A DNA stretch of 64,000 nt from Gonocerus acuteangulatus (taxonomy: Eukaryota; Arthropoda; Insecta; Hemiptera; Coreidae), in NCBI GenBank assembly GCA_946811695.1, contig OX328132.1, positions 54,571,359 to 54,635,358 on the forward strand, in the 5' to 3' direction. The notes below the pieces were generated by a model. The model was not told the DNA's origin and made no database searches. It worked only from the letters and a program-made list of their open reading frames with translations. Positions 31,935 through 43,637 of the stretch are shown here, in pieces; the stretch's first letter is position 1, and every line of letters begins with the position of its first letter. A program made the translations under genes and the position numbers.

Positions 31935-32205
31935 GCCCCATAACAGGCCACGTGGCTCTGAGGGGCAGATAGTATAGAGGTGTCTGATTCATGACCATAC
32001 GGCCCACCAGGGAGATAGTGTGGTCGGTACCATGCTCCCGATTTTTCCCTTTGCTGCTTCGATTGCTAGGGTCATTAGCACCAAGGTACCAATTAATAAA
32101 TAAATTAAAGGCTGGGTGGGCCTCGAAGATAAAATATTTAGAGCTTGCTCGCGATTTCTCAGGTCCTCCAGCATATTAGTGAAATGCTCTACCCCTGACA
32201 ATTAG
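31935..32205 (-). mobile_element. tRNA-derived SINE (family 2), copy 2
   Basis: Same orientation and order as copy 1: head degraded (GAGCATTTCACTAATATGCT, GAGAAATCGCGAGC in place of the B-box), then GGTACCTTGGTGCTAATGAC, CACACTATCTCCCTGGTGGG and CGTGGCCTGTTATGGGG. The tRNA-like part is shortened. Confidence 0.8.
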
Positions 32206-32209
32206 CTCC

Positions 32210-32735
32210 ACGTTATGAGGAAGATCTATGCTATTATATACTTCGATGCATCGAGTCTAAAGGTTATAAGCACCAAGTTACAGGTTATAAACGAAGATTC
32301 TGTTACTGCCTGTTGAAGTTTATGAATTCAAGTATATTAAGTCAACTTGCATTTTCTTCTAATTGATATGCAAATAAATACAAAATAAAGCTAAGTAAAA
32401 AAGAAATTACGGACATAAATAGCTAACTCGGTAGGTTTGCGGCTGGCATTGTTAGTCTCATTAATACGAGGTGGAGTATCCGGTGCGTTTCCTTCCTTTA
32501 TTATTATAACAATAGGACATTAACATCTTATGGTACTTTTATTGCAGTGGGAAACTAAGTTGATCTTGGAAGCGATAACTCGCCCCTTATATAATGTAAT
32601 GCTAATTGTGTCCGGATAAAGCGAAGAAACAGGGGTAGAACAATGCTATTTGGGGTTAGGGATGTTTCCTCCTCTACCCGTCCAGTCCTAAGCATGTATG
32701 TTCTGTAGGTGAATTGTTGGTCTAAGATTATTGAG
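32210..32735. other. Unassigned sequence
   Basis: No gene or known repeat seen. Confidence 0.5.
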
Positions 32736-32817
32736 TAGTTACTGATAGATATCAGTGTTAGGCATTATTGAACAGATTTACCATTCATTTATCATTCAAA
32801 TTCATGGTTATTGAATA

Positions 32818-32858
32818 TTAAATTATTCTTTGATTGAGTAAATCAAAGAATAATTTAA
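32818..32858. repeat. Perfect 18-bp hairpin
   Basis: TTAAATTATTCTTTGATT, loop GAGTA, then the exact complement to 32858. Confidence 0.95.
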
Positions 32859-32877
32859 TAAATAAATTAATAATAAT

Positions 32878-32919
32878 AAACAAATCAGTGGATAAAGTTA
32901 TTTATCCACTGATTTGTTT
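32878..32919. repeat. Perfect 19-bp hairpin
   Basis: AAACAAATCAGTGGATAAA, loop GTTA, exact complement ending 32919. It lies 19 bp from the preceding perfect hairpin. Confidence 0.95.
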
Positions 32920-33344
32920 TTTAATCTATAAATAACCGGGTTGGGACATTATTCCATAAATGTCTTATTGAATAATCATTCAAATAATTTTTTATTGAAG
33001 ATTAATTAATTCATTGATTCAGTTAATCATTCACTGATTATCTCTATTCAATGAATAATTTATTATTTTTCAGTCTGCACTAAATATTTTTATTCATTCA
33101 AAATAATGTGATTCGTGGAAAAAAAAAATCGAGTTTTGTACCGCAACCATAAAAAAACCGTCTTAAACTAGAGTTTTAATGCGGTCAGAATAAACAAAAA
33201 CAAAAAAAAAACAACAACAAAAAAAACAAACAACAAATATATACCAACCTTTTAATATTTTCGGTCTAATTTGCCTAGAGATACACATAATTAATTCAAG
33301 AAATACATATCAACACGTAAAAAAATTGTATTATTTAATTTGTT

Positions 33345-33397
33345 GGCGCTGATAGCCTAGATGTTGATGCACCGTAAAAAAAAAAAAAAAAAAAAAA
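33345..33397 (+). mobile_element. SINE tail fragment with poly-A
   Basis: GGCGC (33345-33349) TGATAGCC ... GCACC (33369-33373), GT and a 22-base poly-A. No head is visible upstream. One stem position is C-A. Confidence 0.75.
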
Positions 33398-33399
33398 TT

Positions 33400-33940
33400 A
33401 TGAGCTACAAGTGACATTGAGATATAATATAAATGTTCACATACATTAGCTTGACTGTTTGTTGTCTGTTTATAGTAAAGAGGTACTTATTATTTTAATA
33501 TTCAGTTTAAAATGTGCCTTCTGATTTATTAGGGTTCAAAAAATTTAGTAGTGGCGTACTGAGTATATTGTACTCAAAAAAAGTTTTGTAAAGATCTCTT
33601 TTTTGTAATAGGAATAATAAACTTGAAAGTTTGTGTTTTAAGCATAATTAGATTGTGTTCTGAATTTACTTCATTTATTGTTCATTCAGAATTTCCGATT
33701 TTATTTTGTAATTATTATTATTATCCAGACAACTTGTATTATTTCAGTGAAGTACTTGTTTTAAAAATATCAGTAATGTTTTGTAAACACAAATGCTCAA
33801 ATAAATAATCTTTATCCAAGTAAGATAGTTTTAAGTAATATTATTAGAACAAATAAACTGTATTAAAAGAAATACAATTATACCAATAAATAAATTGTAT
33901 TAAATATTAATTTTCAGTGGATTAAATCAGTACACATTTT
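33400..33940. other. Unassigned AT-rich sequence
   Basis: No gene or known repeat seen. Confidence 0.5.
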
Positions 33941-34140
33941 CAATTTAAATTTATTCAATACAACTTTCCATTATATAAATTATTTTTATTCAATAATGAA
34001 TAAAAATAAAGTGTTGCGTTTGTTATTCAATGACTGAATAATGAATGAAATTATTATTCATTATTCCGACTGAAATTACAGTATTATTCATTAGTAATTA
34101 TTCATTATTCTATATGTTTTTGCTCAATACTGGTTGAGAC
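33940..34140. repeat. Family F AT-rich repeat, degenerate copy
   Basis: Repeated ATTATTCATT and TGAATAATGAA motifs, some self-complementary. Confidence 0.45.
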
Positions 34141-34189
34141 GTTAATTTTCTTTTTGTAAATGAGGTTAGTTTTCACCGTTTGAAAAGTC

Positions 34190-34325
34190 TTGTTCGAGTC
34201 TGCTGGTAGAAGGTTGACCTTTAGGGCGATGGGATCGCTGGAAAAATCTCTCCTTAATCATGGATTTTTAGAAAGGCAACCCGTAGATAGCCAGGACCTA
34301 ATGGCCTAGATGCAGAAAAAAAGTC
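34190..34325 (+). mobile_element. Degenerate SINE with 5S-SINE-like tail
   Basis: GGCAACCCGTAGATAGCCAGG then CCTAATGGCCTAGATGC parallels the post-5S segment of the SINE at 20123 (GGCAACCTGTAGATAGCCCGG, CTAATAGCC). The head is unrecognisable (GTTCGAGTCTGCTGGTAGAA), perhaps tRNA-like. Confidence 0.55.
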
Positions 34326-34584
34326 AACAATTGGTTAATCGTAAAAGGATGTTCAAAACTGGTTATAAAACGTTATAGCTCAAAAGAGCGTTTATTCTTT
34401 TAATATGTATAGAAATGCCCCAAGGTGGTTAACTTTTACTCACGCGCTTTAAAATAAAAGTAATGAATTATTGTTGATATTTAGAATTTTAAATCCCTTA
34501 AAAGTAAAAGCGGAATATATAAAAATTGTCTGTTAACTTACTCGGTTTATCTCGATTTTATCGAATACTATTGATCTTCATAAT

Positions 34585-35391
34585 TAGAGCCCGGAAGTTA
34601 GGCAAAATGCCTTTTTTATCTGAACGGATATATTGAAGAATCAGATAGAAATAAATATGTTTTCGTGCATTTAGGAAGTGTAGAGACGATTTTTATTTTG
34701 CCTTTTTTGCCTATTTTGGCTTCCGTTGCCTATTTTAAGATTTAAAGCCTTTTTTTTGCCTTTATCGGTCGTTATGAAATTTTTTTTCTGCGATTTTAAA
34801 AAGCACATAATGAATATCCGTTTATCGAAGACAAAAAGATTGCACAAATTAAATTACATATAGCAGTCACAAATATCTATTCGACAGCTTCTTTTCCCAA
34901 CCCATGCATTGAACCTCTGTAAATAACAGAATCTTCCTTAGTAGAAGGAATGCACAAGCATAATGAACACCAGGAATGAGAGAGGAAGTGGGAAGTACGT
35001 CACTTCTCCTTCCTCACACCCCTTTTGCTGTGACAATGGTGTAATTACCTGGTATTCCGGACTTCGAAATGATAAGAGAATGCAGAGGAAGTTTTTCCAT
35101 GATGAAAACAAATTTTTCTGAGAAGGTCTATGACAGTTGATACTTTGAAAAAGCATCTTGTTGTAGCTTGTAACAAGGGAAAGTAAGAGTAAGTACACCA
35201 ATTCTGTTATAAATTGGTAATAAAGAAATGAATGAGTATTTAAAATACATATTTGCATTAATAATGATTCCTCTTTGCCTTCCTCCAAATAAATGCCTAT
35301 TTTAATTACAGTACTGCCTATTATCAGTATTTCAAGTGCCTTTTTACCTGCCTATTTTAAACAAAAATAAATGCCTAACTTCCGGGCTCTA
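34585..35391. mobile_element. hAT-like element, 807 bp, with subterminal TGCCTATTTT repeats
   Basis: TAGAGCCCGGAAGTTAGGCA at 34585 is inverted exactly at 35391. Just inside both ends are clustered TGCCTATTTT/TGCCTTTTTT words (34690-34765 and 35293-35355), all in the same orientation. Flanks TTCATAAT and ATGGTAAT match at only half their positions, so the 8-bp duplication is uncertain. TAGAG ends and subterminal repeats suit hAT elements. Internal frames (for example minus 34938-35288) show no transposase motif; it is a non-autonomous derivative. Confidence 0.75.
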
Positions 35392-35394
35392 ATG

Positions 35395-36220
35395 GTAATA
35401 GTGAAAATTCACTGTAGTACACCAGAAAAGAGTGCAATTCAACTAATCTGGACCCGCAAGACCGTTATACAATGCGTGAGTGTATTCTTATGCTCCCTCC
35501 ATACTAATTTATCTTTATTATTTATTTGTTAGTGTTTCGCTTCATGGTGATTTACCTGATATTATGTGTGTATTAAATACATTATGTATATAATATTATA
35601 TTACATTTATGTGTATTTAATATTAAATTATATTACTTTATTGTGTATATATTTACATTACGTGTATATTCTGTCATTTTGCACTTGCATTCTAGGAAAG
35701 TTATAAGTTATCAATATGAATCTGTGTTACGAGAGTCTATCAGAAGGTACTCATGAATTATAACCTGCTATCGGTCGAATATTCATGTCTCCAGAGGATA
35801 CTATAGTACCATAAAATATTCAGTTTCGTTTAAATGCTAAAATAATATTTAGTTGTGTTCAACTGATTTATCTAAGGTATTTGCCAGTAAAACAGGATAC
35901 ATAAAATGAAAAACAATTATTTATTGTTTGAAATAGGGCTTCCTAAAGGGAAGAAGCCGTGTGAGTGTTTCCTAATAGTGTGCTGCTGTCAGTTTTGTTC
36001 TTTTGAACGTTTTTTTTTCTGTATTTAATTGGTTGTTAAATTGGATTTAACACTAAAATGAATATTTCAGTAAAACAAAGTAATGTGGGCAACATATTTG
36101 TAATAGTAGTTTTCTAGAGCGAAAGTTGAGAAGAAGGAAGGAGTACTTCCCGATTATGATATAGTCAGTTTCCTGTGCCTTACTGACAATCTTGGTTTTC
36201 TTTGAGATTTCATTGGTATA
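35395..36220. other. Unassigned AT-rich sequence
   Basis: No recognised gene. 35560-35680 contains ATTATGTATATAATATTATATTAC-type near-palindromes. Confidence 0.5.
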
Positions 36221-36224
36221 GGTG

Positions 36225-36335
36225 TTTACATTTTTTACGAAAGATCTGAACAGAATAATAACTGTTTCTATTCCAATTTTTTCAAATAACACTAGGGGTA
36301 AGAACGAAACCGCGCTAAGCTCCTGCGAGCTGGTC
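36225..36335 (-). mobile_element. Family B 5'-end fragment
   Basis: Minus strand: CTCGCAGGAGCTTAGCGCGG then TTTCGTTCTTACCCCTAGTG and AATAGAAACAGTTATTATTC match the 5' end of family B. The rest is not recognisable. Confidence 0.7.
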
Positions 36336-36339
36336 TTGT

Positions 36340-36770
36340 TATTCTTCTTTTCGTTGCTGCTTGGAAGAAGCTTTCGGTTTTCGTCATTTGTTATCCTCTG
36401 GAACATTTAACAGTAATAATTATGTCGACATTCCGCTTTCCTTGTTATCGTTTATGCATTTTCCGGACACATTGAACTCTTTCAGGCTTTCCTTTAGTAA
36501 AGTATTTATTTTTCAGGGAAATAGTAAGTCTGAAGGGAAAAGCATATCTTTCATGCTTGAGCTTCATGTACAGCGAAAATCCGCTTTTTAACGTCAGGAC
36601 TCTATTTTGTTTCACTAAGAACCTGTTCACTGCATCCTTAAAAGGTACTAACGTTTATTTTGCACTGTTTCTTAAAAGAGGAGATCAGATAACAGTTTTT
36701 ATATGTTCAGGCCGAGTAAAAACTTCCTCTTTCCAATGAGCAGCGAAGTATAAAATATTCGATATTTAAT
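36340..36770. other. Unassigned sequence between two diverging family B ends
   Basis: No gene recognised; overlapping short frames on both strands lack known motifs. Confidence 0.45.
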
Positions 36771-36772
36771 AA

Positions 36773-36850
36773 TTCGACTTGCAGGACCTGCGTCATCTTA
36801 TCGCGTTTCCGTTATCATCCCTTGCGTTGATATTTTGTGAAAAATTAAAA
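36773..36850 (+). mobile_element. Family B 5'-end fragment
   Basis: TCGACTTGCAGGACCTGCG, TCATCTTATCGCGTTTCCGT, then TTAAAATAC. It points away from the fragment at 36225-36335. Confidence 0.7.
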
Positions 36851-36854
36851 TACC

Positions 36855-37474
36855 TACTCCAATGAAATCTTGAAGAAAAGTAGGATTTTAGGTGCCACTA
36901 ACTTACAGCCGCAGAAATTGATCTCTCGGCCTCTTCGACTTCCGCTCGGAAAGATCTACGACAAACAAACAAAAATTGTTCCTCATTTTACGTATCTTGT
37001 TTAAATGGCAAAAAAAAAAAAAAAAAGAAGAAGAAGAAGAAGCAATTAAAAACTGAAGAAATACCGGAAGAGACTAGCGGTTCCCTTAAGAAACTCGGCC
37101 TTATTATAAATAACCTCCTGTTCTTGCAGAAATCTGGAAACATAAAAATCCAAAATTCTTTTTTTTTCAAGTTTTTTGTTAAAAAAAGACGTCTTGAAAG
37201 AGTCTTTTTTTCTCGATTCTTTATATATATGTATATACTTTTCAAAAATGTACTTAGGAGCCTTAAGTGCTACGATTTTAGCCCCCCAAAAAAAAGGCCG
37301 TGTTCCATTGGGCAGATTCTTATGGTAAACAAACTTCGCATTTCGAAAATTAAAATGTTGTAAAATTTAACATTCTTTACGTTTTATCCAGAACAGTTAA
37401 ATATATCACGTTGACAGTGGTTTTATTCTACTAACCAAGGTGAGGAATAATCCTTCAAAGCTCAAAAATATACT
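36855..37474. other. Unassigned sequence with A-rich and (AAG)n tracts
   Basis: Poly-A grading into (AAG)n at 37009-37042. No gene recognised. Confidence 0.5.
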
Positions 37475-37813
37475 TTTATTATATCCTCCTCCTAGGCGAA
37501 TTTGAATAGTCAAATTTCAAAATTCGGTCAAAAGGTCAAACGTTTTGTTCAAGAAAAATTGGCTACACTGAACCATTCAGATTGTGATGGCCATTTTGAA
37601 TCGACAGCAGGCTCTGCTACTGGTCTCTGTCGGCTGTTAGATGAAGTACTGTTGTGCTGGCCTCTGCCGGTATCATTATGAACTAAAACAAATTCACATC
37701 GTTTGACCGATTTTCGTAACTGGGTATAGACAACTAGGTATCAAGTAGATGTTGATACGGGGAGATTCATAGACGGAAAGTAGGTGTAGCATGGCACACT
37801 GGGTAACAGCTAG
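37475..37813 (-). mobile_element. Family C element, copy 2
   Basis: Minus strand from CTAGCTGTTACCCAGTGTGC at 37813: TGCTACACCTACTTTCCGTC, CTCCCCGTATCAACATCTAC, ACCCAGTTACGAAAATCGG, then CAGCCGACAGAGACCAG and AATGGCCATCACAATC. The same blocks occur in order at 54704-55318. The (TA)n end is absent here. Confidence 0.75.
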
Positions 37814-37814
37814 T

Positions 37815-38980
37815 TGTCTATAAGAAATTTGCTTAAGCTGCGTGAGCGCATAAGGATTGAGCGTTCCGTAGAAAGGGAAGAAAAATAGTCCAGAGCGCAT
37901 ATGTTTTGTAGTGGACGTGCCGGGTCAAACGGACTGCGGATTCGGATTCAGCGTGTCGTAATACACAAGAATATATGAATGGTGTCTTTGGAACAGACCA
38001 CTTTTTTATTTTGTGTGCCTTTGTTATTGTTATGTAAGTTTTTCCGAAGATATTCCCGGAACAATTGGCTTGCTCCTTCTCAACATAAATACGGGTATTT
38101 AATATTCTCCAAGATTCTTGTTCAGAAGTACAAAATACGTTAGAATAATGTGGACTCCAGTTAATGATAGTATTTCTCTTTGGTAGGCCTGTGTTATCAG
38201 ATGGTATATAAGTCGGCTTATAAGAATGACGAAGAGCTAATGTTAGTTATAAAGAGCCATTGAGGATATGTTGTTGATCACGTATTAAAGTTGAAAGGAG
38301 TAAAGTTGGCTCCTGAACCCAACCCTTATAAATATAACTTATGACTCCGGTCTAACTGCTAAATGGAAGGAAGACTGAGAAGGCCAACAACTCCTCTCTT
38401 ACAGCTCTAAACTTTTTGAACCTAATAAAATGTTATTAAGGGCTGAGGTATCCCGGGCCTTTCTCCTTCCGCCTTTATGAGCAATGGTCTAATGCAGAGG
38501 AATGACAAATTCTACTTTAAGTTAAAACACAAGTTTAGCCCATGCAAGAGTTATCATAATTAGGATAAGGCGAATGTCGTCAAAGGAAGCAGTGCTTCAA
38601 GATTCCAGCGAAAGCACTCTCGAGGAGGTAGTGCCTACACTTCCCTAGGTGCCTGAGCCGCGAGAAACTATACTCTTCACACTCCCACAACTCAGGGGAA
38701 CTTTCACTTGATTAGCTTCAACAGAACTAACGACGCAACTCACCAAGAACACATACTGAACAGATCTGGGGCCAAAAAAACCGTATGAGATTCGTTGACA
38801 GTTTCCCGTTGAATATTGCATTCATATACCGAAAAAAATACTCAAAAACTTCCCTCACGTCTAGTTTTTTTTAGCAAAACTATTTTTTGAATACGTATTG
38901 CTTGTGTAGTGTAACCATAGTTAAGCGATGGATTCTCGTATTGTCAACATCAAATTTGAGGAAAATATAATTTTTTCCAT
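37815..38980. other. Unassigned sequence
   Basis: No gene or known repeat seen. Confidence 0.45.
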
Positions 38981-38984
38981 GATT

Positions 38985-39110
38985 GCTTTGTCAAAATCCT
39001 GGTGCGGGATAAATATTATAAGGGGCCTCTTGACATGGACAGGACATAAAAGACATTCCACCTAAAATCTTTTAATTCACAGCAATATATATTCTACATA
39101 CTCAAAGATT
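38985..39110 (+). repeat. Family D dispersed repeat, copy 2
   Basis: See the matching copy at 4175-4300; an extra 25 bp lies between the two best-matching blocks here. Confidence 0.6.
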
Positions 39111-39114
39111 TTTT

Positions 39115-40630
39115 GAATACCTATTGCTTCTGTTATAATTCAGCGTTAAAACTCAAATTCGGAATTTGCTGCCGAACTTTGGCATTGGCCAAGGTTGGCA
39201 ATCTTATTTATAGGTTATTTCACTTTCATATTTTGTCACTTCACTCCTAGGAATGGTACGAAATTACAGAAGGTCTGGGATAGGATGGAAAGAGAAGAAG
39301 TATGAGGGAAACTAACGAATTCTTCCAGGAACTCGTTGTTTTTTATGTGCACATCCCTCTTATGATAGTAGAAAACTGTACGTGATGGATGCATATTATC
39401 AGTCCACAAAATAGGGGGTATGAAAACCAAACAATTCGATCGGACCCTGGCTCATTACATGGTAACTCGCTAAGATAGCAGAATTGCTGTGAGGCGAAAT
39501 TTTGTTATAGTTTCTGCGTGATCCTTAAGAAATGCCGTTCCCTGGAACATGTAAGGAATTCAGGACCAGGTAGGGGAAATACAATGGATATTATCAGTAG
39601 AGACATTACTGGGGACAAGAGCTTGTCTCAAAACAAATAGGATTGGCCACCGGCTCATTTGCCTTTATGGTGATGTCGAGCTGACGTTCGGGTCGAGACG
39701 TGACCGGCCGCCATCAGCCAGGGCTCCGAAGGATATTTGAATATTTCCTTCTGATTTATCGGCCCAATCCCTCGGAGTGGCCGTATTTATGCAGAGCAGA
39801 CGAGAGGGCCAAGCCATTAGTCTAAAAGGCGGAACAAGAGAGACGGGTATCCACTATTTGCTAACAATAGTCTGTGACAAGTCCCACCCTCTAGCAAGGA
39901 GATCTCTACCCCCTCCCCCGATAGGCACCGTTTTTATGCACCCCTCCGGACGATTTTCTATGTCCTCTTTTTATGCCACTTCTGAAATATGACAAGGGCA
40001 TCAACATTGTTATTCATAATCATAGGAGGTCGGGAGAGACCGCACAAAACATCCTGTTCCGCCTTTAGATGTTCACGGTCTGTAGGAAATCGGCTTCTTT
40101 GCCAATGCCCACCCTACTAGTGAAGGAGGGAGGGCTGTATTCAGAAATCCACTGGAGGATATGAGAAGATCACTCCAAATCAAACGTCAAATCTATTGTG
40201 AGGGCTTATGCAAAAGCCAAAGCCCTAACGTTCTTACATTCATCCTTCAAGGACGTAAGTAGCAAATATATTAGGGGGAAGGAAAACTATTTGTGTCTTC
40301 TCCTTACTTTGTGGACAAAGCTCTCCATTCTTTATCTTTTATTTGCTATTCTTTTTGTTTTAGTATTTAAAAAAAAAATACTGAATAAAAATAACTGTAC
40401 AAGCGAAGGGCATGGAAATAGGACAAATTCCCTTAGGAAGATTGTGGAAAACATGAGAAAAAATAGCAATAGAAATACTCGCCAGCGGATCCTCATGAAG
40501 GAGAAGAGATTTGAGTCTCGTCTGCAGCAGGTTGAGTTTTTTCATTTCTGGGCCCGTTGAAATCATCCCTGCTCGACCATGGACATTTAGTTTATTTTAA
40601 AAGTGGAGGAAGGGTATATATATATTGAAC
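39115..40630. other. Unassigned, partly less AT-rich
   Basis: 39640-39960 is more GC-rich than its surroundings and could be unique or exonic DNA. The open frames (71 and 120 codons at 39777 and 40198) show no domain, and the second is interrupted by an A-rich tract in the middle. Confidence 0.4.
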
Positions 40631-40668
40631 ACTTGATCTTCTCAGAATATACTTTATATGGTTCTCTA

Positions 40669-40705
40669 AATGTTTCGGCCTATAGACAACTTTTAAGGAG
40701 CATCT
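40669..40705 (-). other. CTGAAGA-type motif, degenerate
   Basis: Minus strand: TTAAGATGCTCCTTAAAAG ... GGCCGAAACATTTAG. The GAAAC box is intact (40672-40676); the first box is mutated. Confidence 0.3.
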
Positions 40706-40730
40706 TAATATAATATATACATCATTTTAG

Positions 40731-40835
40731 CCTTAACTAAGAAAGACCATTCACAGGTAGGTCCACGTTCAGACTAGCACAGTAAAACGAATATCTTCGT
40801 TTTACTATGCTGTGGTAGGTCTCCCTTAGTTAAGG
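40731..40835. repeat. Interrupted long hairpin
   Basis: CCTTAACTAAGAAAGACC (40731-40748) pairs with GGTCTCCCTTAGTTAAGG (40818-40835), two mismatches. The inner arm AGCACAGTAAAACGAA (40776-40791) pairs with TTCGTTTTACTATGCT (40796-40811), one mismatch. A 27-base one-sided insertion separates the two stems. Confidence 0.9.
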
Positions 40836-40839
40836 GGTA

Positions 40840-43185
40840 ATAATACCTTGTAAGTTATTTTTACTATTTTTTATGGGCCTAAATGCTTCCTTAACAAAAA
40901 AAAAAAAATCGAATAGCGTTTATGTAGCCAGTTTCTTAATGTGCCTTTAAACTCAATACCAAAATTAAAAACCATTTCAAAAACATTTACAGAAAAACAA
41001 AACAATTTTTTATCTTTAATACCAGAAATTATGGAGTAAAAAAAAAGGAAAAAGAAATTAAAATTTTAGTAGATTAAATTAAAAAGTCGTTTTTCTCAAA
41101 AATAAGTTTTGTGTATCGGGCGATACTCAAGCGCCTTCAATTTTCACCCAATCAACTTCAAATTTGAACTGCAGCTTCCTAATGATATTTTCTACTAGAC
41201 TAAGTAGGATGTTTTTGATTTATTGAATTATAAAGATTTGTAACAGCTTTTTTAAGAAAATGAAGAATTGTTTACCATTTTGAAAAAAAAATTGATATTT
41301 CTTAAAAATCCCACGTACATTACCAGGTTTTACCTTCTTCTTACAAAATTATTTTAGTTTTTTGTTCAAGATTAAAAATTTCCGCCTGCAGACTATGGCC
41401 GATGAAAAAAGAAGGATGCCATCGGTCAGACATAGCGTTGCCATTTTGTTTTCGAAATATTATAACTTTTTTTAGAACATCCAATATAATACTGATGGTA
41501 TAAAGAATTAAAACATATTGATCTATTTGTTACTCCTTAACTTAAGATGTCCTTCTAGAGGTAAGGCTACATCCAAACTTCATACAAAAATAAATATGGC
41601 CATTATCAATCAGGTGTTTGGAATCTAAAGTTGCATGGTTAAATATGGAATGTTTTTGTTCCTTATATCATTTCATTTTGATACGGAATATCAAAATGAA
41701 ATATGATTGTTACAAATAGGGATGTGCCGTTTCAGGATTATATTGTCAGGGCTCCAACTGCTCCAGTGTCATGCCCGTCACGGTTCCAAAATACCGTACA
41801 GCTTCGACTTTCACCTTCAAAGTTTGTTTAACCTTCCAAGCTAACAGCGGAAGGTAACGGGCGAACGGGTATACGAATTTAATTCCCTGTACAACCACTC
41901 GTTACCGCCGACCGTCTGGTCCATCCTGGATGGTTATCATTAAAAAAAAAACTGATCACAATATATTTACAGTAATATAAACCTCAAGTAATTTTTACTT
42001 GACGTTCCTGCTCATCTTTCTTAAGTTAACAATTTGATAAATATCTAACTGTTTTTTTAGAGTATAAAGTTAAGGTAAGGCTGGAGTCCTCGGAACGGAT
42101 GTGTGGTAGTGGTGACGTATCACGGCTTGGAACTACACATGACATGATTGATGGGAACGCCTTGGATTGAGTGACACTGGGGAGTGGAATGGTTCTGGGT
42201 ACTGAGTCTGTTACTACTACACACTAGTTCCGTTTTTCTATTGGAACTTGGTGGAACGGTGACAGGCCCGTACGCGGTGACATGTCACGGCTCCATACGT
42301 TCCGGTTCATTCCTAGATACGAATATTCCAAAATTGTATCTATTATATTGAAAAATATATTTTCCAGAGCGGCCTCTTGAAACCACTGCAATGTAAAACA
42401 CCTGTTACTCTTCAAGCCATGTAACGCTCGAAATCCGGGCTATCATTGCTCAATTCAACCGACAAAATACGCTACCATGACTGCGCAGTTACTTACAAAG
42501 CCCTCCGCCAAGTCGGTGATATTTTAGAGGATTCCAGAGGGTAACGTCTGCCGAAGCAGGGTGGTTGCTGTATAGTGCCGTTGTAAAAGGGGTGAACGCC
42601 GGTAAAACCAGGCAATCCAGAGGGAAAGCAATTTTAATTAAGAAAGATCGAGGAAAGGGTTGATGTTATATGTCGTAAGGGAAAGGAGGAAAGGAGAGGG
42701 TGAGACAGGGGGAGGTGGGGAAAGGAGAGCGGCCAATGCATTAACGGAGAAATGTTTTGTATCCATTAATCCGAGGGAGCACTAAGAACGTTCCCGTTCC
42801 GCGCTCCTCTAACCGAAAATTTATAGATATTCGGTGTTAATAAGCCTAGGTTAGCTGCCTATTATCGGGTTATTGCTTCTCTAATGCTGGCCTCCGAGGG
42901 CTTTATTTACATAGAGACCCATGCGTCAGGGCTTATGTATGCACCCATCCCTACCATCTCCTTATTAACCCTTTACTCCTCTCTTACTCAGGATATTTAC
43001 TACTCACATCCGGACCTCCTACCTCCACCTATTTTACTACTATCTTACAACAAGCCTTTCCCAACCATCCTTACCTTCTTCACAATCTAATCTGCTTCCA
43101 TGGTAAATAAAAGTCTTACCCGCAGGAGTTGTCCCATCTTGGGGCGACAAAAAGGTGTAAATAATTTTACCACGTCTTTCACTAT
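40840..43185. other. Unassigned sequence
   Basis: No gene recognised in 2.3 kb. AT-rich until 41500. Near-perfect hairpin at 41669-41701 (ATTTCATTTTGATA, loop CGGAA). Possible degenerate SINE tail on the minus strand at 41735-41775. More balanced but featureless from 42050. Confidence 0.45.
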
Positions 43186-43187
43186 AG

Positions 43188-43275
43188 TGACCGCTAAGGC
43201 CACGCTAAGTGCTCTCTTAAAATCCCTCTAAAAAGTAGGGATTGGATAATCGTTTTCGTATTTCTGGCTTAGTAA
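43188..43275 (+). repeat. Family G dispersed repeat, copy 1
   Basis: CTCTTAAAATCCCTCTAAAA then GGATAATCGTTTTCGTATTT matches 51238-51325 with few differences. Confidence 0.7.
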
Positions 43276-43279
43276 AATG

Positions 43280-43635
43280 CCTTATAAGTGTGTCTAACAA
43301 AAGAGACTTTTCTTTTTATACCATCTAAGCCTTCAAATATTAAAACTATACATCCGTACTATACTAAAATCTTACAAAATTTGACAATATAAAACTGAAG
43401 GAGTGTGAAATCCCTTAACTTGTTACCTTGTGAAATTCTGTAAACATAATTGATTATTTGTATAAACTGTATGCATTATTGTAATATTGTGTTTTCATAT
43501 ATTCAGATATTTTGTAATATTGTCTAAATTTCCATTTGTACATTTGGATAAAAATGTGTAAAATGTAATTAGATGTATATATGCAATATTTTGTTCTGAG
43601 TTAGTTACGGTCGCTCATAAATAAGTAAAAAAAAA
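43280..43635. other. Unassigned AT-rich sequence
   Basis: No gene seen; ends in a short poly-A (43629-43638). Confidence 0.45.
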
Positions 43636-43637
43636 AA

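Larger units (their letters stand above)
32740..33075. repeat. Family F AT-rich palindromic repeat, copy 1
   Basis: GGTTGGGACATTATTCCATA and TTATTGAATAATCATTCAAATAA recur, with near-matches, at 52805-53030 and 33940-34140 (ATTATTCAT, TTATTGAAT). Much of it is self-complementary. Class unknown. Confidence 0.55.

Noticed and set aside
34938..35288. hAT transposase fragment inside the element
   Set aside because: The frame is hydrophobic and lacks transposase or zinc-finger motifs.
36053..36406. 117-codon minus-strand frame
   Set aside because: Overlaps a family B fragment and shows no domain.
40198..40560. 120-codon plus-strand frame
   Set aside because: No known motif, crosses an A-rich tract, and has no supporting context.
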